Assembly (NCBI GenBank): GCA_027563935.2
Contig: CM050454.1
Span: 23,681,501 to 23,745,500, forward strand
Direction of reading: 5' to 3'
DNA: 64,000 bases
Source of the DNA: Costus lasius
Lineage: Eukaryota; Streptophyta; Magnoliopsida; Zingiberales; Costaceae
The stretch's first letter is position 1. Each line of letters starts with the position of its first letter. Below are positions 42,696-56,114 of this stretch, in pieces. A program made the translations under genes and the position numbers. The notes under the pieces are model-generated. The model had not been told where the DNA came from and did not search any database. It saw nothing but the letters and a program-made list of their open reading frames with translations.

Positions 42696-45600
42696 ATGAA
42701 CTTCAATGTGCGATCCCTACTGGAAAGGGAGAAGTTTGCTGGGCCGAACTTCTCTGACTGGTTTGGACACCTTAAGATCGTTCTTAAGGCAGAGAGGAAA
42801 CTGTATGTCCTCGAGACGGCGATACCGCCGCAGCCCGCTCCGAACGCCGCAAGGGCGGTTCGGGAAGCCTATGAAAAGCACGTCAATGATAGCATTGATG
42901 TCGCTTGCCTGATGCTAGCGTCTATGACGCCACCGCTGCAGCGTCAGCATGAGGATATGTCGCTATAGAGATTATAGCGAACCTCAAGATGCTGTATGCT
43001 GCACAGGCGAGGACAGAGCGCTACAATTTGACGAAGCTCTTCTTTCAGAGCAAACTGGCTGAAGGGAGCCCAGTGGGAGCTCACGTGCTCAAGATGATTG
43101 GGCACAAGGAGGCTCTGGAGAAACTGGGGCACACCATCAACCAGGAGCTTGCTGTGGACATTATTCTGCAGTCTCTCCCGCCTTCATTCGACGCGTTCAT
43201 TATTAATTTTAATATGAACAAAATCGATTGTACTCCGGCAGAGCTGCTGAATATGCTCTTGACCACTGAGGAGACTCTGAAGGGTAAGCCTTCGACCTCT
43301 GTCTTAATGGTTCCTTCGAGGAACAAGAAGAAGGGGAAGAAGGGCAAGGCCCCGGTCAAAAGCTACAGCAAATCTCTGAAACAAAAGGTCAAGCGGTCCA
43401 AGGAATACAGGTGTTTCCACTGTGGCCAGTTGGGTCACTGGAAGAAGGACTGTAAAGCGCTCCAAGGAGATAAGAGGGGAAGCTTCGCTTCTGGCTCAGG
43501 TATATTCGTGACTGAGGTCATGTTTTCTTCTTCTATATCATGGGTGTTGGACACTGCATGTGGAGTTCACATTTGTTCAAATGTACAGGAACTCAAGAGA
43601 AGAAGGCAGGTGGGACAGCATGAGGTGGACCTACGCGTTGGAAACGGAGCACGGGTTGCTGCTGTTGCTGTAGGAGACTACTTCATTTCTTTACCATCTG
43701 GCATTGTATTGGAACTAGACAATTGTTACTTTGTTCCCAGTATTACTAAAAATATTATCTCCATTCCTGCTCTTGTCAGGAAGGGATTTTCCTTTGAATG
43801 CAATATTTCAAAGTGTATTTTGTCTTTAGATAATATTGTTTATGCAACTGGTTCAATTAACAATGGATTATTCATGTTGGACATGGAATGTTCAATACAG
43901 CAAATTGATATTAAGAAAGCCAAGTATGCTGATGACAGCACCTTGCTATGGCATAGTCGTTTAGGCCATATTAACGAGAAACGCATTAAGCGGTTGCATG
44001 ATCATGGACTGCTGGGATCATTCTCCTATAAGGAGATTGATACATGCAAAGCTTGTTTGATGGGTAAAATGACGAAGTCACCTTTTCCTCATAAAGGTCA
44101 AAGGACTTCAGGTTTACTTGACCTTATACACAGTGATGTGTGTGGGCCATTTAGTAAACATGCCAGAGGTGGCTATCAGTACTTCATTACCTTTACTGAT
44201 GATTTCAGTAGGTATGGCTATGTCTATCTGATGAGACATAAGAGTGAATCTTTTGACAAGTTCAAAGAGTTCAAAAATGAAGTACAAAATCAGCTAGGCC
44301 GAAATATCAAGGCACTTCGCTCAGATCGAGGTGGAGAATACCTAAGTCATACGTTTACTGACTATCTGAAGGAGTGTGGGATTATCTCACAGCTCACTCC
44401 GCCAGGAACACCGCAATGGAATGGTGTGTCCGAAAGGAGAAATAGAACGTTACTTGATATGGTTCGTTCTATGATGAGTCAGGCTAATCTACCTTACTCC
44501 TTTTGGGGTTTTGCACTGGAAACAGCTGCAAAGGTACTAAACCGAGTGCCATCCAAGGCAGTTTCTAAGACTCCATATGAGTTATGGTATGGGAAACAGC
44601 CGAGCTTGACATTTATCAGGATCTGGGGCTGCGAGGCTTATGTTAAAAAGCTCGCCTCTGGGAAACTAGAGAGCAGATCTGACAAATGTATCTTTGTCGG
44701 TTACCCTAAGGAAACTAAGGGTTATTATTTCTTCGATCCCAAGGAGAACAAGGTTTTTGTTGCTCGGACGGCCATATTTCTTGAGAAGGAGTTTCTTCTG
44801 CAAGAGGCCAGTGGGAGAGAAATAAAGCTGGATGAGAATCCAGAGGAAGGACAAAGTGGTCAAGCACAGTTGGATGAGCCTGAGCCGGTAGATCAGGTTA
44901 TTGAACAACCTGAGGCTCAAATATCACGGGAACCGCGAAGATCGGGAAGGATTCGTCGACAGCCTGAGCGCTATGACGGAGTCTACATCATTGATAATGA
45001 TGAACCCCTTACTTATGCGGATGCGATCAGTGGACCGGAGTCAGCGAGATGGCTTGAAGCTATGCGCGCCGAGATGGACTCCATGTCAGATAACCAAGTT
45101 TGGGATTTGGTTGATCCGCCTCCGGGAGTAATCCCTATAGGCTGTAAATGGATCTTCAAGAAGAAGATTGACATGGATGGTAACGTGGTTACCTATAAAG
45201 GCAGGCTAGTTGCGAAAGGTTTCAAACAAATCTACGGGATAGATTATGATGAAACTTTCTCACCTGTAGCCATGTTTAAGTCTATTCGGATTCTTTTCGC
45301 GATAGCTGCATACTATGATTATGAGATCTGGCAGATGGATGTGAAAACAGCTTTCCTTAATGGAAATCTGGATGAGGATGTGTACATGACACAACCAGAA
45401 GGTTTCACCAATCCATCAGATCGTCATAAGATATGCAAGTTAAAGAAGTCCATTTATGGACTTAAGCAAGCATCTAGAAGCTGGAATATTCGTTTTGATG
45501 AATCAGTTACTGAATTTGGTTTCATCAAGAACGAGGATGACCCGTGTGTATATAAGAGGTTTAGTGGGAGCGTGATTACTTTCTTAGTCCTCTACGTCGA

Positions 45601-46576
45601 TGACATCTTGATCATTGGAAATGACATTCCTGAAATGCATGCTGTGAAAGCATGGCTGAGGAAATGTTTCCAGATGAAAGATTTAGGAGAAGCAGCCTAT
45701 GTGTTAGGTGTGAAGATCTACAGGGATAGATCTAAGAGGCTTCTCGGGCTGTGCCAGAGTACTTACATCGATAAAGTCCTGGAGAGATTTCATTTAGAGA
45801 ATTCTAAAAGAGGATATCTTCCAGTCAGACATGGTCTGAATCTTTCGAAGAGTCAGTGTCCACAAACACAGACTGAGAAAGATGAAATGGACAATACGCC
45901 TTATGCTTCGGCTATTGGATCCATTATGTATGCGATATTGTGTACTCGCCCAGACGTTGCTTACGGGTTAAGCGTGACCAGTCGTTTCCAAAGTAATCCA
46001 GGTGTGGCGCACTGGATTGCAGTCAAGAACATCTTAAAATATCTGCGGAGGACCAAAGATATGTTCTTGATATATGGTGGTCAGGAAGAACTCAGTATTG
46101 AAGGATATACTGACGCTTCGTTCCAGTCGGACCAGGATGATTTCCGATCGCAATCAGGCTATGTTTTTAGCTTGAATGGAGGTGCAGTGGTGTGGAAGAG
46201 TTTCAAACAGTCAACTGTTGCTGATTCCACAACAGAAGCCGAGTATGTTGCAGCCTCGGAAGCATCCAAGGAGGCAGTGTGGATTCGTAAGTTCGTGAGA
46301 GAACTTGGTGTCGTTCCTTCGAGTGCAGATCCTTTGGTTATCTTCTGTGATAACACTGGAGCAATCGCACAAGCAAAGGAACCACGGTCGCACCAGAAGT
46401 CCAAGCACATACAGAGACGGTTTCATTTGATCAGGGAGATCATAGATCGTGGCGAGATCAAAATCTGCAAGGTACATACAGATGACAATCTGGCAGACCC
46501 GCTTACCAAGCCTCTGGCGCAGCAGAAGCATGAGAAGCACTGTAATAATATGGGTTTGAGATTTCTCAACCATTAG
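42696..46576 (+). pseudogene. Gag-Pol polyprotein of copia D with a 1-nt deletion in gag
   Basis: Same domain order as B. Codons 1-90 read normally to 42962, where one G of a GGC codon present in A, B and E is missing. The shifted frame stops at 42966-42968. The downstream frame is open from about 42989 to 46576 and holds the zinc knuckle CFHCGQLGHWKKDC, protease LDTAC, integrase DDE, RT YVDD and RNase H residues, all intact. D could still be mobilised by proteins from A- or B-like copies. A programmed frameshift is unlikely because the sibling copies have one continuous frame. Confidence 0.93.
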
Positions 46577-46580
46577 ATTA

Positions 46581-46596
46581 AGTGCAAGTGGGAGAT
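46581..46596 (+). other. Polypurine tract of copia D
   Basis: agtgcaagtgggagat before the LTR at 46597. Confidence 0.92.
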
Positions 46597-48294
46597 TGTT
46601 GGGGTATGCCCTTAAGGCTAATGTTTGAAGCCTATGGGAATGTATCTGTATCATGTAATAAACTGTTATGTTTATAAAGGCATGGTTGTTATTCAGTTAG
46701 CTACATTGTCTGCTGCAATATATGTTCTTCTGAATAATGTCTCAAAGCTGTTCAGCTAGGCTGACATGCTATAAGTCCTTAGTCGAGATATCTTGGTGAA
46801 CATGAGACAGCCTTGATATGTTTGAGACTAATATGTGTTCTGATCTTATAGGATGCTTCGAGCATGGAATAAGATGTAGACTCATAGGTACATTGGATGT
46901 ACTGGACAGACCCTACAAGGATGTTCAATTGTTTGTCACAATGTGAATATTCCTTGAATGTGACAAGTGGCACATTTCCTCTGACTTGAGATCACTTGTG
47001 TTTTCTAAATGATGATTGTCATTGTTTTGAGATAGTTCAATATCATTTGAAACATAATGATTATAGACTATCTTGGATGGTGAGCTTGAATCAGGTTAGG
47101 GCACTAGTGATAGACATAGGATTGCCGTCTCCTTGTTTAAGGAGTGTGATGTTCTAAAGGGACCCCCTGGATGAGATGATTGAGAAAAGAGTATGGCCAT
47201 ACCCAGGTGACTATGTTCATCTGATCTAATCATGCTCATCATATTGGAGTTACAAGCTTGACAGGCTTGTCCAATAAGAACATCCAGTGGCAAAGGAAAT
47301 TTGCATGCCTTGTGAATTGGATTCACACTTGTGCTGTATTTTGGGTGTAGTCTTGGAAGACTCTTTCCTTTATATCGGGAGACAGTGATGTGTTGCTAGA
47401 TACCCCTCACTGATCGTGATAATGAGAATTATCGTTACCGACATTTAGAGGAAACCCTCAGGGTCACACAATTTGATGATATGGCTTACTTAAGTCAGAT
47501 CGTGTGGACTGAATTGTTTGGGTTCAGTTTAAAGGGATTTAATCTCTGATTGTAAGTGAGATCTGGTCTGATCATGTTTGATTGATTAGGGCTTGAGATC
47601 GGTAAGCTTCGATCGAGAGAATGGATGCTCGATCGGTGAGATCAGGAGCATCAGGAGATGAACGGTTAGATCTGGAGCCTTAGGGTTTAATTGAGATCTA
47701 GACCATATTGCTTGGGTTAATTGGTCTTGGACCAAACCGAAATGAACCAGCTCATTGGTTGAGCGTGTGGTTCAATTTAAGAGAGGTTTGCGATTGGGGT
47801 AAACCCATGATCGCATATGGAAGAGTGGCTTTCTATTTTTAGAAAGCATGTCACTTACGTGACCACGATTCTTGTGGTCTCTCTTCACGCCTCCCTCTCG
47901 CTCTATTGTCGTCGCTTGACTTTGCTCTTGAGGCATTCTCTCGTGAAGAAGAAGTGGACGACATTGGGAGAGTTTTTCGCCAAGCAAGAAATTTTTCTCT
48001 TTCCCTTTCCATTCGATCAAGGATACTTGGACGATCCTTGCTAGCACAAGGGACGACAAGAAGAAGCGCATCTTCATCTTGTGTGTGACGATTTGGAGAA
48101 GATCTTCTTTGGTCTTTGCTTCCAAGGCGCCATCCAATCGATGGCCATGGTATGAATCACATCCTATTTGTTTAAGCTTTCAAAGTTGATCATCTTATAC
48201 ATGCTTTGCAACTCTTGAAACCCCCTTCCGCTGCTATATTCCCTTATATGCGCCATGCTGGGTTTCGCCCCCCTCTTGAAAGGGGTCCCTTACA
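46597..48294 (+). repeat. 3' LTR of copia D
   Basis: 1,698 bp, nearly identical to 39160-40857. Hairpin at 47418-47433. Confidence 0.96.
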
Positions 48295-48299
48295 GTAAC
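48295..48299. repeat. Target site duplication of element D (right)
   Basis: gtaac, matching 39155-39159. Confidence 0.95.
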
Positions 48300-48688
48300 A
48301 TCCTCTCGCCTCTTCCTCACGACGACTCTCGTGTGTGGAGATAGAACTCACGCCAAGGAAGAGTGGGGCAAGCCTAGTAATCGTCTCTTCATCCCTTCAA
48401 GCGATCAAGGATACTTTGGAGCCTTGCTAGCACAAGGAGTGACAAAGGAGTAGGCCATCTTCCTCTTGTGTGCGATTCCCTTTGGAGAAGAAGCAATCGA
48501 CTCTTTGCTTCCAAGGCGCCATCTAAGCTATGGCAATGGTATGATCGTTTTTGTTGATCTTTGCAAGCATTTTATCTAGTTGATCATATAACATGCAAGT
48601 TGATCTTGAAACCCTAGCTTCCGTTGCAAAAGTATTATATGCGCCACCTATTAGGGTTTCGCCCCCTTTGGCTTTAGGGGACCTTTCA
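48300..48688 (+). repeat. 5' LTR of copia E, part 2
   Basis: The last 389 bp of the LTR, ending ggggacctttca. ATG-GCA-ATG at 48530-48538 followed by GTATGA, a predicted splice donor. Confidence 0.95.
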
Positions 48689-48690
48689 AT

Positions 48691-48702
48691 TGGTATCAGA
48701 GC
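48691..48702 (+). other. Primer binding site (tRNA-iMet) of copia E
   Basis: TGGTATCAGAGC, two bases after the LTR. Confidence 0.92.
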
Positions 48703-50502
48703 ATGCGGTTAATGTATGTTATTATGATTGCTTGATGCATTTCGTGATCCATGTTTGCGCTTGTAAGCTTAGATCTAGAGAACATGCGAATTTACATGAC
48801 GAAACTTGATGTATATTTTTCATATGGCGCATGTATGTTGGCGCTTGTTATTTTTGTTAAATCGAAATCACTTGCGCGCCTCTACTTTAGATCTAATGCA
48901 CCTACTATAAACCCTTAGACGGGTTGATGGGGTTGAAGTCATCCTCTAGGTAAGATCCAACCAGTCTGATCAGACCATCTGACAGCCTAGATGGGTCGAC
49001 TAGATGGCACCTGTGCGCAAGCACGAGGTGGCTATAGGTCGACTGTAGACAGGCGTGTAGCGAGGTCTGGTTGAGACAACTAGTGAACGCACATGAGTTA
49101 GGCCCGGGGTCACACCCGCTTGCCAGAACTCATGAAGGTTGTTCAGCCCTTGGCGCATGCATGGTTTACCATTAGGTCGACTCAAGTAAAGTTAGGACTT
49201 GGTGCATGCAAGGGCAGTGGATCTGACTAGACATGATGAGTGGATCCCTATTAATGGACCGTTGTAAAGTAGTAGGGCACATAAGACAAATAAAATTGAT
49301 TCCGATGGGATTTTGAAAAATTTTATTTTGTTGATGGATCACATATTGATTGGATGCCATGATGCTTGTTTATTTCATCTTATGTGGGTTGCCCAATTAA
49401 TGTGTGCTGTGCTGGGGCCTGCGTGCCTGGATTAAAAATGTAAATTATTATATTTGTGATCTGCGCATCACATTTTAATTAATTTATTGTGTAATTGACC
49501 TGCGTGTCAATCTTGTCTAGATAGATTAAATTGTAATTTTAATCAGACAAGAGCACAGAGCACACTTGGCAGAGGCGCATGCAGCAGAGGCTTGACCAGG
49601 TGGGAGGTCTAGGGTTCGACCCTATGACAGGCGCATTTACCTGGTGGGCGCACCTGAGCTGCAATGGGCGCTTGGGCCCTGGTCTGGGCCAGTTGAGATG
49701 CAAATGACTCATGAAGAGCTCAAGTGAAGACTTAAGTTATCTTAAGGTCTTACCTAGGCTTAATGGGCGTTTACCACATAAGATCATCATGCTTTCTTTT
49801 ATTGTTTAAATAAGTAGAATTGCATGATTTATTTATCTTCTTCTATCGCCATAGGGTTTGCATGATAGTTAAGAAGATAAAAGACCGTTAAAATCCAACG
49901 TTAAATATCAAGCACGTAAGCCTTCTGATGCGAAACCTCACTGTTCTGACTATCGTTGGGGCCGTGTTGTACCCACTCAGTGGGCACGCCCATCTATCTT
50001 CAGACGGTGTGTGATTTCACCTGCGTGTTACAGAGAAGGGATTTATCGCTTCTCGTTGCTCAGCATAGCATGTGGTGGTCCAAGGAGTAGGTCAGGTCAG
50101 CTTGACCATGTAGGCTACATATGGGGCATATGTTAGCTATATGGAGGCAGCCATCTGTGGGATCAGAGACTGTGTTATACCAACTCAGTTGGCACAGTCT
50201 GCTGGATTGCCCAGATGAAGGGGAATCGCACGGGTTAGCGATTGGTAGGGACTACCTACCAGAAATTAGTGCTTGTACTCTCTGTGCATCTTATCTCGCC
50301 TGAGCGGGACGCGGAGACCAAGTATGAAATCTGGATCCCATCTCACTAAAAGAGTGTTACTCTTTCGGACTGTTTTAATGGATTTTTCAGTCAGATAAAA
50401 ATAGTGAGATAAGAATCTTTCTTAAGTCCTAGATTGATTCTAAACATTGATACTGACCTTGCTGTTCTTGCATTGTTGTAGATTCCTGCAGCAACGAACA
50501 CC
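48703..50502 (+). other. Long structured 5' leader of copia E
   Basis: No gene. Palindrome GTCTGATCAGAC 48964-48975; three stems with loops CTGCGT, CTGCGC and CTGCGT (49416-49427, 49455-49472, 49495-49510); tRNA-like segment with B box GGTTCGACCC (about 49575-49635); twin hairpins 49972-49984 and 50180-50192; acceptor ending at 50481. Predicted intron 48539-50481. Confidence 0.6.
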
Positions 50503-53500
50503 ATGAGCTTCAATGTGCGATCCCTACTGGAAAGGGAGAAGTTTGCTGGGCCAAACTTCTCAGACTGGTACGGACACCTTAAGATTGTTCTTAAGGCAGA
50601 GAGGAAACTGTATGTCCTCGAGACGGCTATACCGCCTCAACCCGCTCCGAACGCCGCAAGGGCGGTTCGGGAAGCCTATGAAAAGCATGTCAATGATAGC
50701 ATTGATGTCGCTTGCCTGATGCTAGCGTCTATGACGCCACAGCTGCTGCGTCAGCATGAGGATATGTCTGCTATAGAAATTATAGCAAACCTCAAGATGC
50801 TCTATGCTGCACAGGCGAGGACTGAACGCTATAATTTGACCAAGCTTTTCTTTCAGAGCAAACTGGCTGAAGGGAGTCCAGTGGGAGCTCATGTGCTCAA
50901 GATGATTGGGCACAAAGAGGCTCTAGAGAAACTGGGGCATACCATCAATCAGGAGCTTGCTGTAGACATTATTCTGCAGTCTCTCCCGGCCTCTTTCGAT
51001 CCGTTCATTATTAATTTTAATATGAACAAGATCGACTGTACTCCGGCAGAGTTGCTGAATATGCTCTTGACTACAGAGGAGACTCTAAAGGGAAAGCCTT
51101 CAACCTCTGTCTTGTTGTTTCCTTCCAGGAACAAGAAGAAGGGGAAGAAGGGCAAAGCCCCTGTCAAGAACTACAACAAGGCTCTGAAACAAAAGGTTAA
51201 GCGGTCGAAGGAATACAGATGTTTCCATTGTGGCCAGCTAGGTCACTGGAAAAAGGACTGTAAAGCGCTCCAAGGAGACAAGAAGGGAAGCATCACTTCT
51301 GGCTCAGGTATTTTTATGACTGAAGTCATGATATCCTCTTCTTCTATTTCATGGGTGTTGGACACTGCATGTGGAGTTCACATTTGTTCAAATGTACAGG
51401 AACTCAGGAGAAGAAGACAGGTGGGACAGCATGAGGTGGACCTACGAGTTGGAAACGGGGCACGGGTTGCTGCTTTTGCTGTAGGAGAATATCACATCTC
51501 ATTACCATCTGGACTTGTATTAGAACTGAACAATTGTTATTTTGTACCAAGCATTACCAAAAATAGTATCTCCATTCCTGCTCTTGTCAGGAAAGGGTTT
51601 TCCTTTGAATGCAAGACTTCAAAGTGTGTTCTTTCTTTAGATAATATTGTTTATGCTACTAGGTCAATTAACAATGGGTTATTCATGTTGGACATGGAAT
51701 GTTCTATACAAAATATTGATAATAAGAAAGCCAAGTATGCTGATGACAGCACCTTGCTATGGCATAGTCGTTTAGGCCATATTAACAAGAAACGCATTAA
51801 GCGGTTGCATGACCATGGACTGCTGGGATCATTCTCCTATGAGGAGATTGATGCATGCAAAGCTTGTTTAATGGGCAAAATGACGAAGTCTCCTTTTCTT
51901 AACAAAGGTCAAAGGGCTTCAGGTTTACTTGACCTTATACACAGTGATGTGTGTGGGCCATTTAGTAAACATGCCAGAGGTAGCTATTCATACTTCATTA
52001 CCTTTACTGATGATTTCAGTAGATATGGGTATGTCTATCTAATGAGACATAAGAGTGAATCTTTTGACAAGTTCAAAGAGTTCAAAAATGAAGTACAGAA
52101 TCAGCTAGGCTGAAATATCAAGGCACTTCGCTCAGATCGAGGTGGAGAATACCTAAGTCGAGAGTTTACTGACTATCTGAAGGAGTGTGGGATTATCTCA
52201 CAGCTCACTCCACCAGGAACACCGCAATGGAATGGTGTGTCCGAGAGGAGGAACAGAACCTTACTGGATATGGTTCGTTCTATGATGAGTCAGGCTACTC
52301 TACCTTACTCCTTTTGGGGATTTGCACTGGAAACAGCTGCAAAGGTACTAAACCGAGTGCCATCCAAGGCAGTTTCAAAGACGCCATATGAGTTATGGTA
52401 TGGGAAACAGCCGAGCTTGACATTTATTAAGATCTGGGGTTGCGAGGCTTATGTCAAAAAGCTCGCCTCTGGGAAACTAGAGAGCAGATCTGAGAAATAC
52501 ATCTTTGTCGGTTACCCTAAGGAAACTAAGGGTTATTATTTCTACGATCCCAAAGAGAACAAAGTATTTGTTGCTCGGACGGTAATTTTTCTTGAGAAGG
52601 AATTTCTTCTGCAAGAGGCCAGTGGGAGAGAAATAAAGCTGGATGAGAATCCAGGAGAAGGACAAAGTAGTCAAGCACAGTTGGATGAGCATGAGCCAGT
52701 TGAGCAGGTTATTGAACAACCTGAGGCTGCGATATCACGGGAACCGCGAAGATCGGGAAGGATCCGTCGACAGCCTGAGCGCTATGACGGAGTCTACATC
52801 ATTGATCATGATGAACCCCTCACTTATGCGGATGCGGTCAGTGGACCGGACTCAGCGAGATGGCTTGAAGCTATGCGCGCCGAGATGGACTCCATGTCAG
52901 ATAATCAAGTCTGGGATTTGGTTGATCCGCCTCCGGGAGTAATCCCTATAGGCTGTAAATGGATCTTCAAGAAGAAGATTGACATGGATGGTAACGTAGT
53001 TACCTATAAAGGCAGGCTAGTTGCGAAAGGTTTCAAACAAATCTACGGGATAGATTATGATGAAACTTTCTCTCCTGTAGCCATGTTCAAGTCTATTCGG
53101 ATTATTCTTGCGATAGCAGCATATTACGATTATGAGATCTGGCAAATGGATGTGAAGACTGCTTTCCTTAATGGAAAACTAGATGAGGATGTGTATATGA
53201 CACAACCTGAAGGTTTCACTAATCCATCAGATCGTCATAAAATATGCAAGTTAAAGAAGTCCATTTATGGACTTAAGCAAGCATCTAGAAGCTGGAATAT
53301 TCGTTTTGATGAATCAATCTGTGAATTTGGTTTCATCAAGAATGAAGATGACCCGTGTGTATATAAGAGGTTTAGCGGGAGCGTGATTACTTTCCTAGTC
53401 CTCTACGTCGATGATATCTTAATCATTGGAAACGATATTCCTGAACTGCATGCTGTTAAAGCATGGTTAAGAAAATGTTTCCAGATGAAAGATCTAGGAG

Positions 53501-54387
53501 AAGCAGCCTATGTATTAGGTGTGAAGATCTACAGAGATAGATCTAAGAGGCTTCTCGGGCTGTGCCAGAGTACTTACATCGATAAAGTCCTGGAGAGATT
53601 TCATTTAGAGAATTCTAAAAGAGGATATCTTCCAGTCAGACATGGTCTGAATCTTTCAAAGAGTCAGTGTCCACAAACACAGACTGAGAAAGATGAAATG
53701 GACAATATGCCTTATGCTTCGGCTATTGGGTCCATTATGTATGCGATGTTGTGTACTCGCCCAGACGTCGCTTACGGGTAAAGCGTGACCAGTCGATTTC
53801 AAAGTAATCCAGGTCAGGCGCACTGGATTGCGGTCAAGAACATTTTAAAATATCTGCGGAGGACCAAAGATATGTTCTTGGTGTATGGTGGTCAGGAAGA
53901 ACTCAGTATTGAAGGATATACTGACGCTTCGTTCCAATCTGACCAGGATGATTTCCGATCGCAATCAGGCTATGTTTTTAGCTTGAATGGAGGAGCTGTG
54001 GTATGGAAAAGTTTCAAACAGTCTATCGTTGCTGATTCCACAACAGAAGCCGAGTATGTTGCAGCCTCGGAAGCATCCAAGGAGGCAGTGTGGATTCGCA
54101 TGTTCGTTCAGGAACATGGTGTTGTTCCTTCGAGTGCAGATCCTTTGGTTATCTTCTGTGATAACACTGGAGCAATAGCACAAGCAAAGGAACCACGGTC
54201 GCACCAGAAGTCCAAGCACATACAGAGACGGTTTCACTTGATCCGGGAGATCATTGATCATGGTGAGATCAAAATCTGCAAGGTTCATACAGATGACAAT
54301 CTGGCTGACCCGCTTACCAAGCCTCTGGCGCAGCAGAAGCATGAGAAGCACTGTAATAATATGGGTTTGAGATTTCTCAACCATTAG
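50503..54387 (+). pseudogene. Gag-Pol polyprotein of copia E with two nonsense codons
   Basis: Full-length frame (1,295 codons including the stop) with the same domains as B, interrupted by TGA at 52111-52113 (codon 537, in integrase eight residues before the second catalytic Asp) and TAA at 53779-53781 (codon 1093, between RT and RNase H). A and B have CGA and TTA there. The first change is C to T in a CpG, as expected from deamination of methylated DNA. Gag, protease and the N-terminal part of integrase could still be made from this copy. Confidence 0.95.
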
Positions 54388-54391
54388 ATTA

Positions 54392-54407
54392 AGTGCAAGT
54401 GGGAGAT
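54392..54407 (+). other. Polypurine tract of copia E
   Basis: agtgcaagtgggagat before the LTR at 54408. Confidence 0.92.
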
Positions 54408-56109
54408 TGTTGGGGTATGCCCTTAAGGCTAATGTTTGAGGCCTTGGGATTCTTTCAGTATCATGTATAAACTCTTATGTTTATAAAGGCAATGGTTGTT
54501 ATTCAGTTTGTTACATTGTCTGCTGCAATAAGTGTGCTTCTGAATAATGTCTCAATGCTGTTCAGCTTGGCTGACATGCTGTAATGTCCTTAGTCGAGAT
54601 ATCTTGGTGAACATGAGACAGCCTTGATATGATTGAGACTAATATGTGTTCTAATCTTATAGGATGCTTTGAGCATGGAATAAGATGTAGACTCATGGGT
54701 ACATTGGATGTACTGGACAGACCCTACTAGGATATTCAATTGCTTGTCACAATGTGAATAATCCTTGTTTGCAACAAGTGGCACATTTCCTCTGACTTGA
54801 GATCACTTGTGTTTCTAAATGATGATTGTCATTGTTTTGAGGTAGTTCAATATCATTTGAAACATAATGGTTATAGACTATCTTGGATAATGAGCATGAG
54901 TCATGTTAGGGCACTAGTGATAGATATAGGATTGCCGTCTCCTTGTTTGGAGTGTGATGTTCTAAAGGGGCCCCCCTGAATGAGATGATTGAGAAAGTGT
55001 ATGGCCATACCCAGGTGACTATGTTCATCTGATCTAATCATGCTCATCATATTGGAGCTACAGGCTTGACACGCTTGTCCAATAAAGAACATCCAGTGGC
55101 AAAGGAAGCATGTATGCCTCGTGAAGTGGATTCACACTTGTGCTGTGGTTTGGGTGTAGTCTTGGAAGACTCTTTTCTTTATATCGGGAGATAGTGATGT
55201 GTTGCTAGATACCCCTCACTGATCGTGATAACGTAAGTTATCGTTACCGACATTTAAAGGAAACCCTTAGGGTCGCACAATTTGATGATATGGCTTACTT
55301 AAGTCAGATCGTGTGGACTGAATTGTTTGGGTTCAGTTTAATGGGATTTAATCTCTGATTGTAAGTGAGATCTAGTCTGATCATGTTTGATTGATTAGGG
55401 CTTGAGATCGGTAAGCTTCGATCGAGAGAATGGATGTTAGATCGGTGAGATCATGAACATCAAGAGATGAACGGTCAGATCTAGAACCTTAGGGTTTAAT
55501 TTGATCTGGACAAAAGGCTTGGCTTAATTGGTCTTTGAACCAAACCAATTTGAACCGGCTCATCAAGTGAGCGCTTGGTTCAATTGGAGGATGAGTTTCG
55601 AAAGGTTCATGAACGCATGAACGCTTGGAGTTAGGGACTTTCTATATTTGGAAAGTCGGTTTTCAATTTGAGAAAACGTCTCCACGTTTTGAGTGAAACG
55701 ACTCCACTTCGTTTTGTAACATCCTCTCGCCTCTTCCTCACGACAACTCTCGTGTGTGGAGATAGAACTCATGCCAAGGAAGAGTGGGGCAAGCCTAGTA
55801 ATCGTCTCTTCATCCCTTCAAGCGATCAAGGATACTTTGGAGCCTTGCTAGCACAAGGAGTGACAAAGGAGTAGGCCATCTTCCTCTTGTGTGCGATTCC
55901 CTTTGGAGAAGAAGCAATCGACTCTTTGCTTCCAAGGCGCCATCTAAGCTATGGCAATGGTATGATCGTTTTTGTTGATCTTTGCAAGCTTTTTATCTAG
56001 TTGATCATATAACATGCAAGTTGATCTTGAAACCCTAGCTTCCGTTGCAAAAGTATTATATGCGCCACCTATTAGGGTTTCGCCCCCTTTGGCTTTAGGG
56101 GACCTTTCA
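54408..56109 (+). repeat. 3' LTR of copia E
   Basis: 1,702 bp, equal in length to the reassembled 5' LTR. Hairpin GATAAC-GTAA-GTTATC at 55227-55242. Confidence 0.96.
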
Positions 56110-56114
56110 GATTT
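56110..56114. repeat. Target site duplication of element E (right)
   Basis: gattt, matching 37842-37846. Confidence 0.95.

Larger units (their letters stand above)
39160..48294 (+). mobile_element. Ty1/copia element 'D', structurally complete, gag frameshifted
   Basis: A 9,135-bp element with LTRs of exactly 1,698 bp, PBS, leader, gag-pol, PPT and TSD gtaac. By eye the LTRs differ at about four positions, making D one of the youngest insertions here. It sits in the 5' LTR of E, a copy of the same family and orientation. A one-base deletion in gag separates the first 90 codons from the rest. Confidence 0.96.
37847..56109 (+). mobile_element. Ty1/copia element 'E', interrupted by D, coding region broken
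   Basis: Without the nested D and one copy of its duplication, E is 9,123 bp. LTRs are 1,702 bp each (5' LTR = 37847-39159 + 48300-48688). PBS, leader, gag-pol frame, PPT and TSD gattt are all present. Two nonsense codons interrupt the frame. By eye the LTRs differ at about 12 positions, more than in D, which fits E being the older host of D. Confidence 0.95.

Noticed and set aside
42962..42989. Programmed ribosomal frameshift between gag and pol in D
   Set aside because: A, B and E have one continuous frame here; D simply lacks one G. No slippery heptamer is seen.
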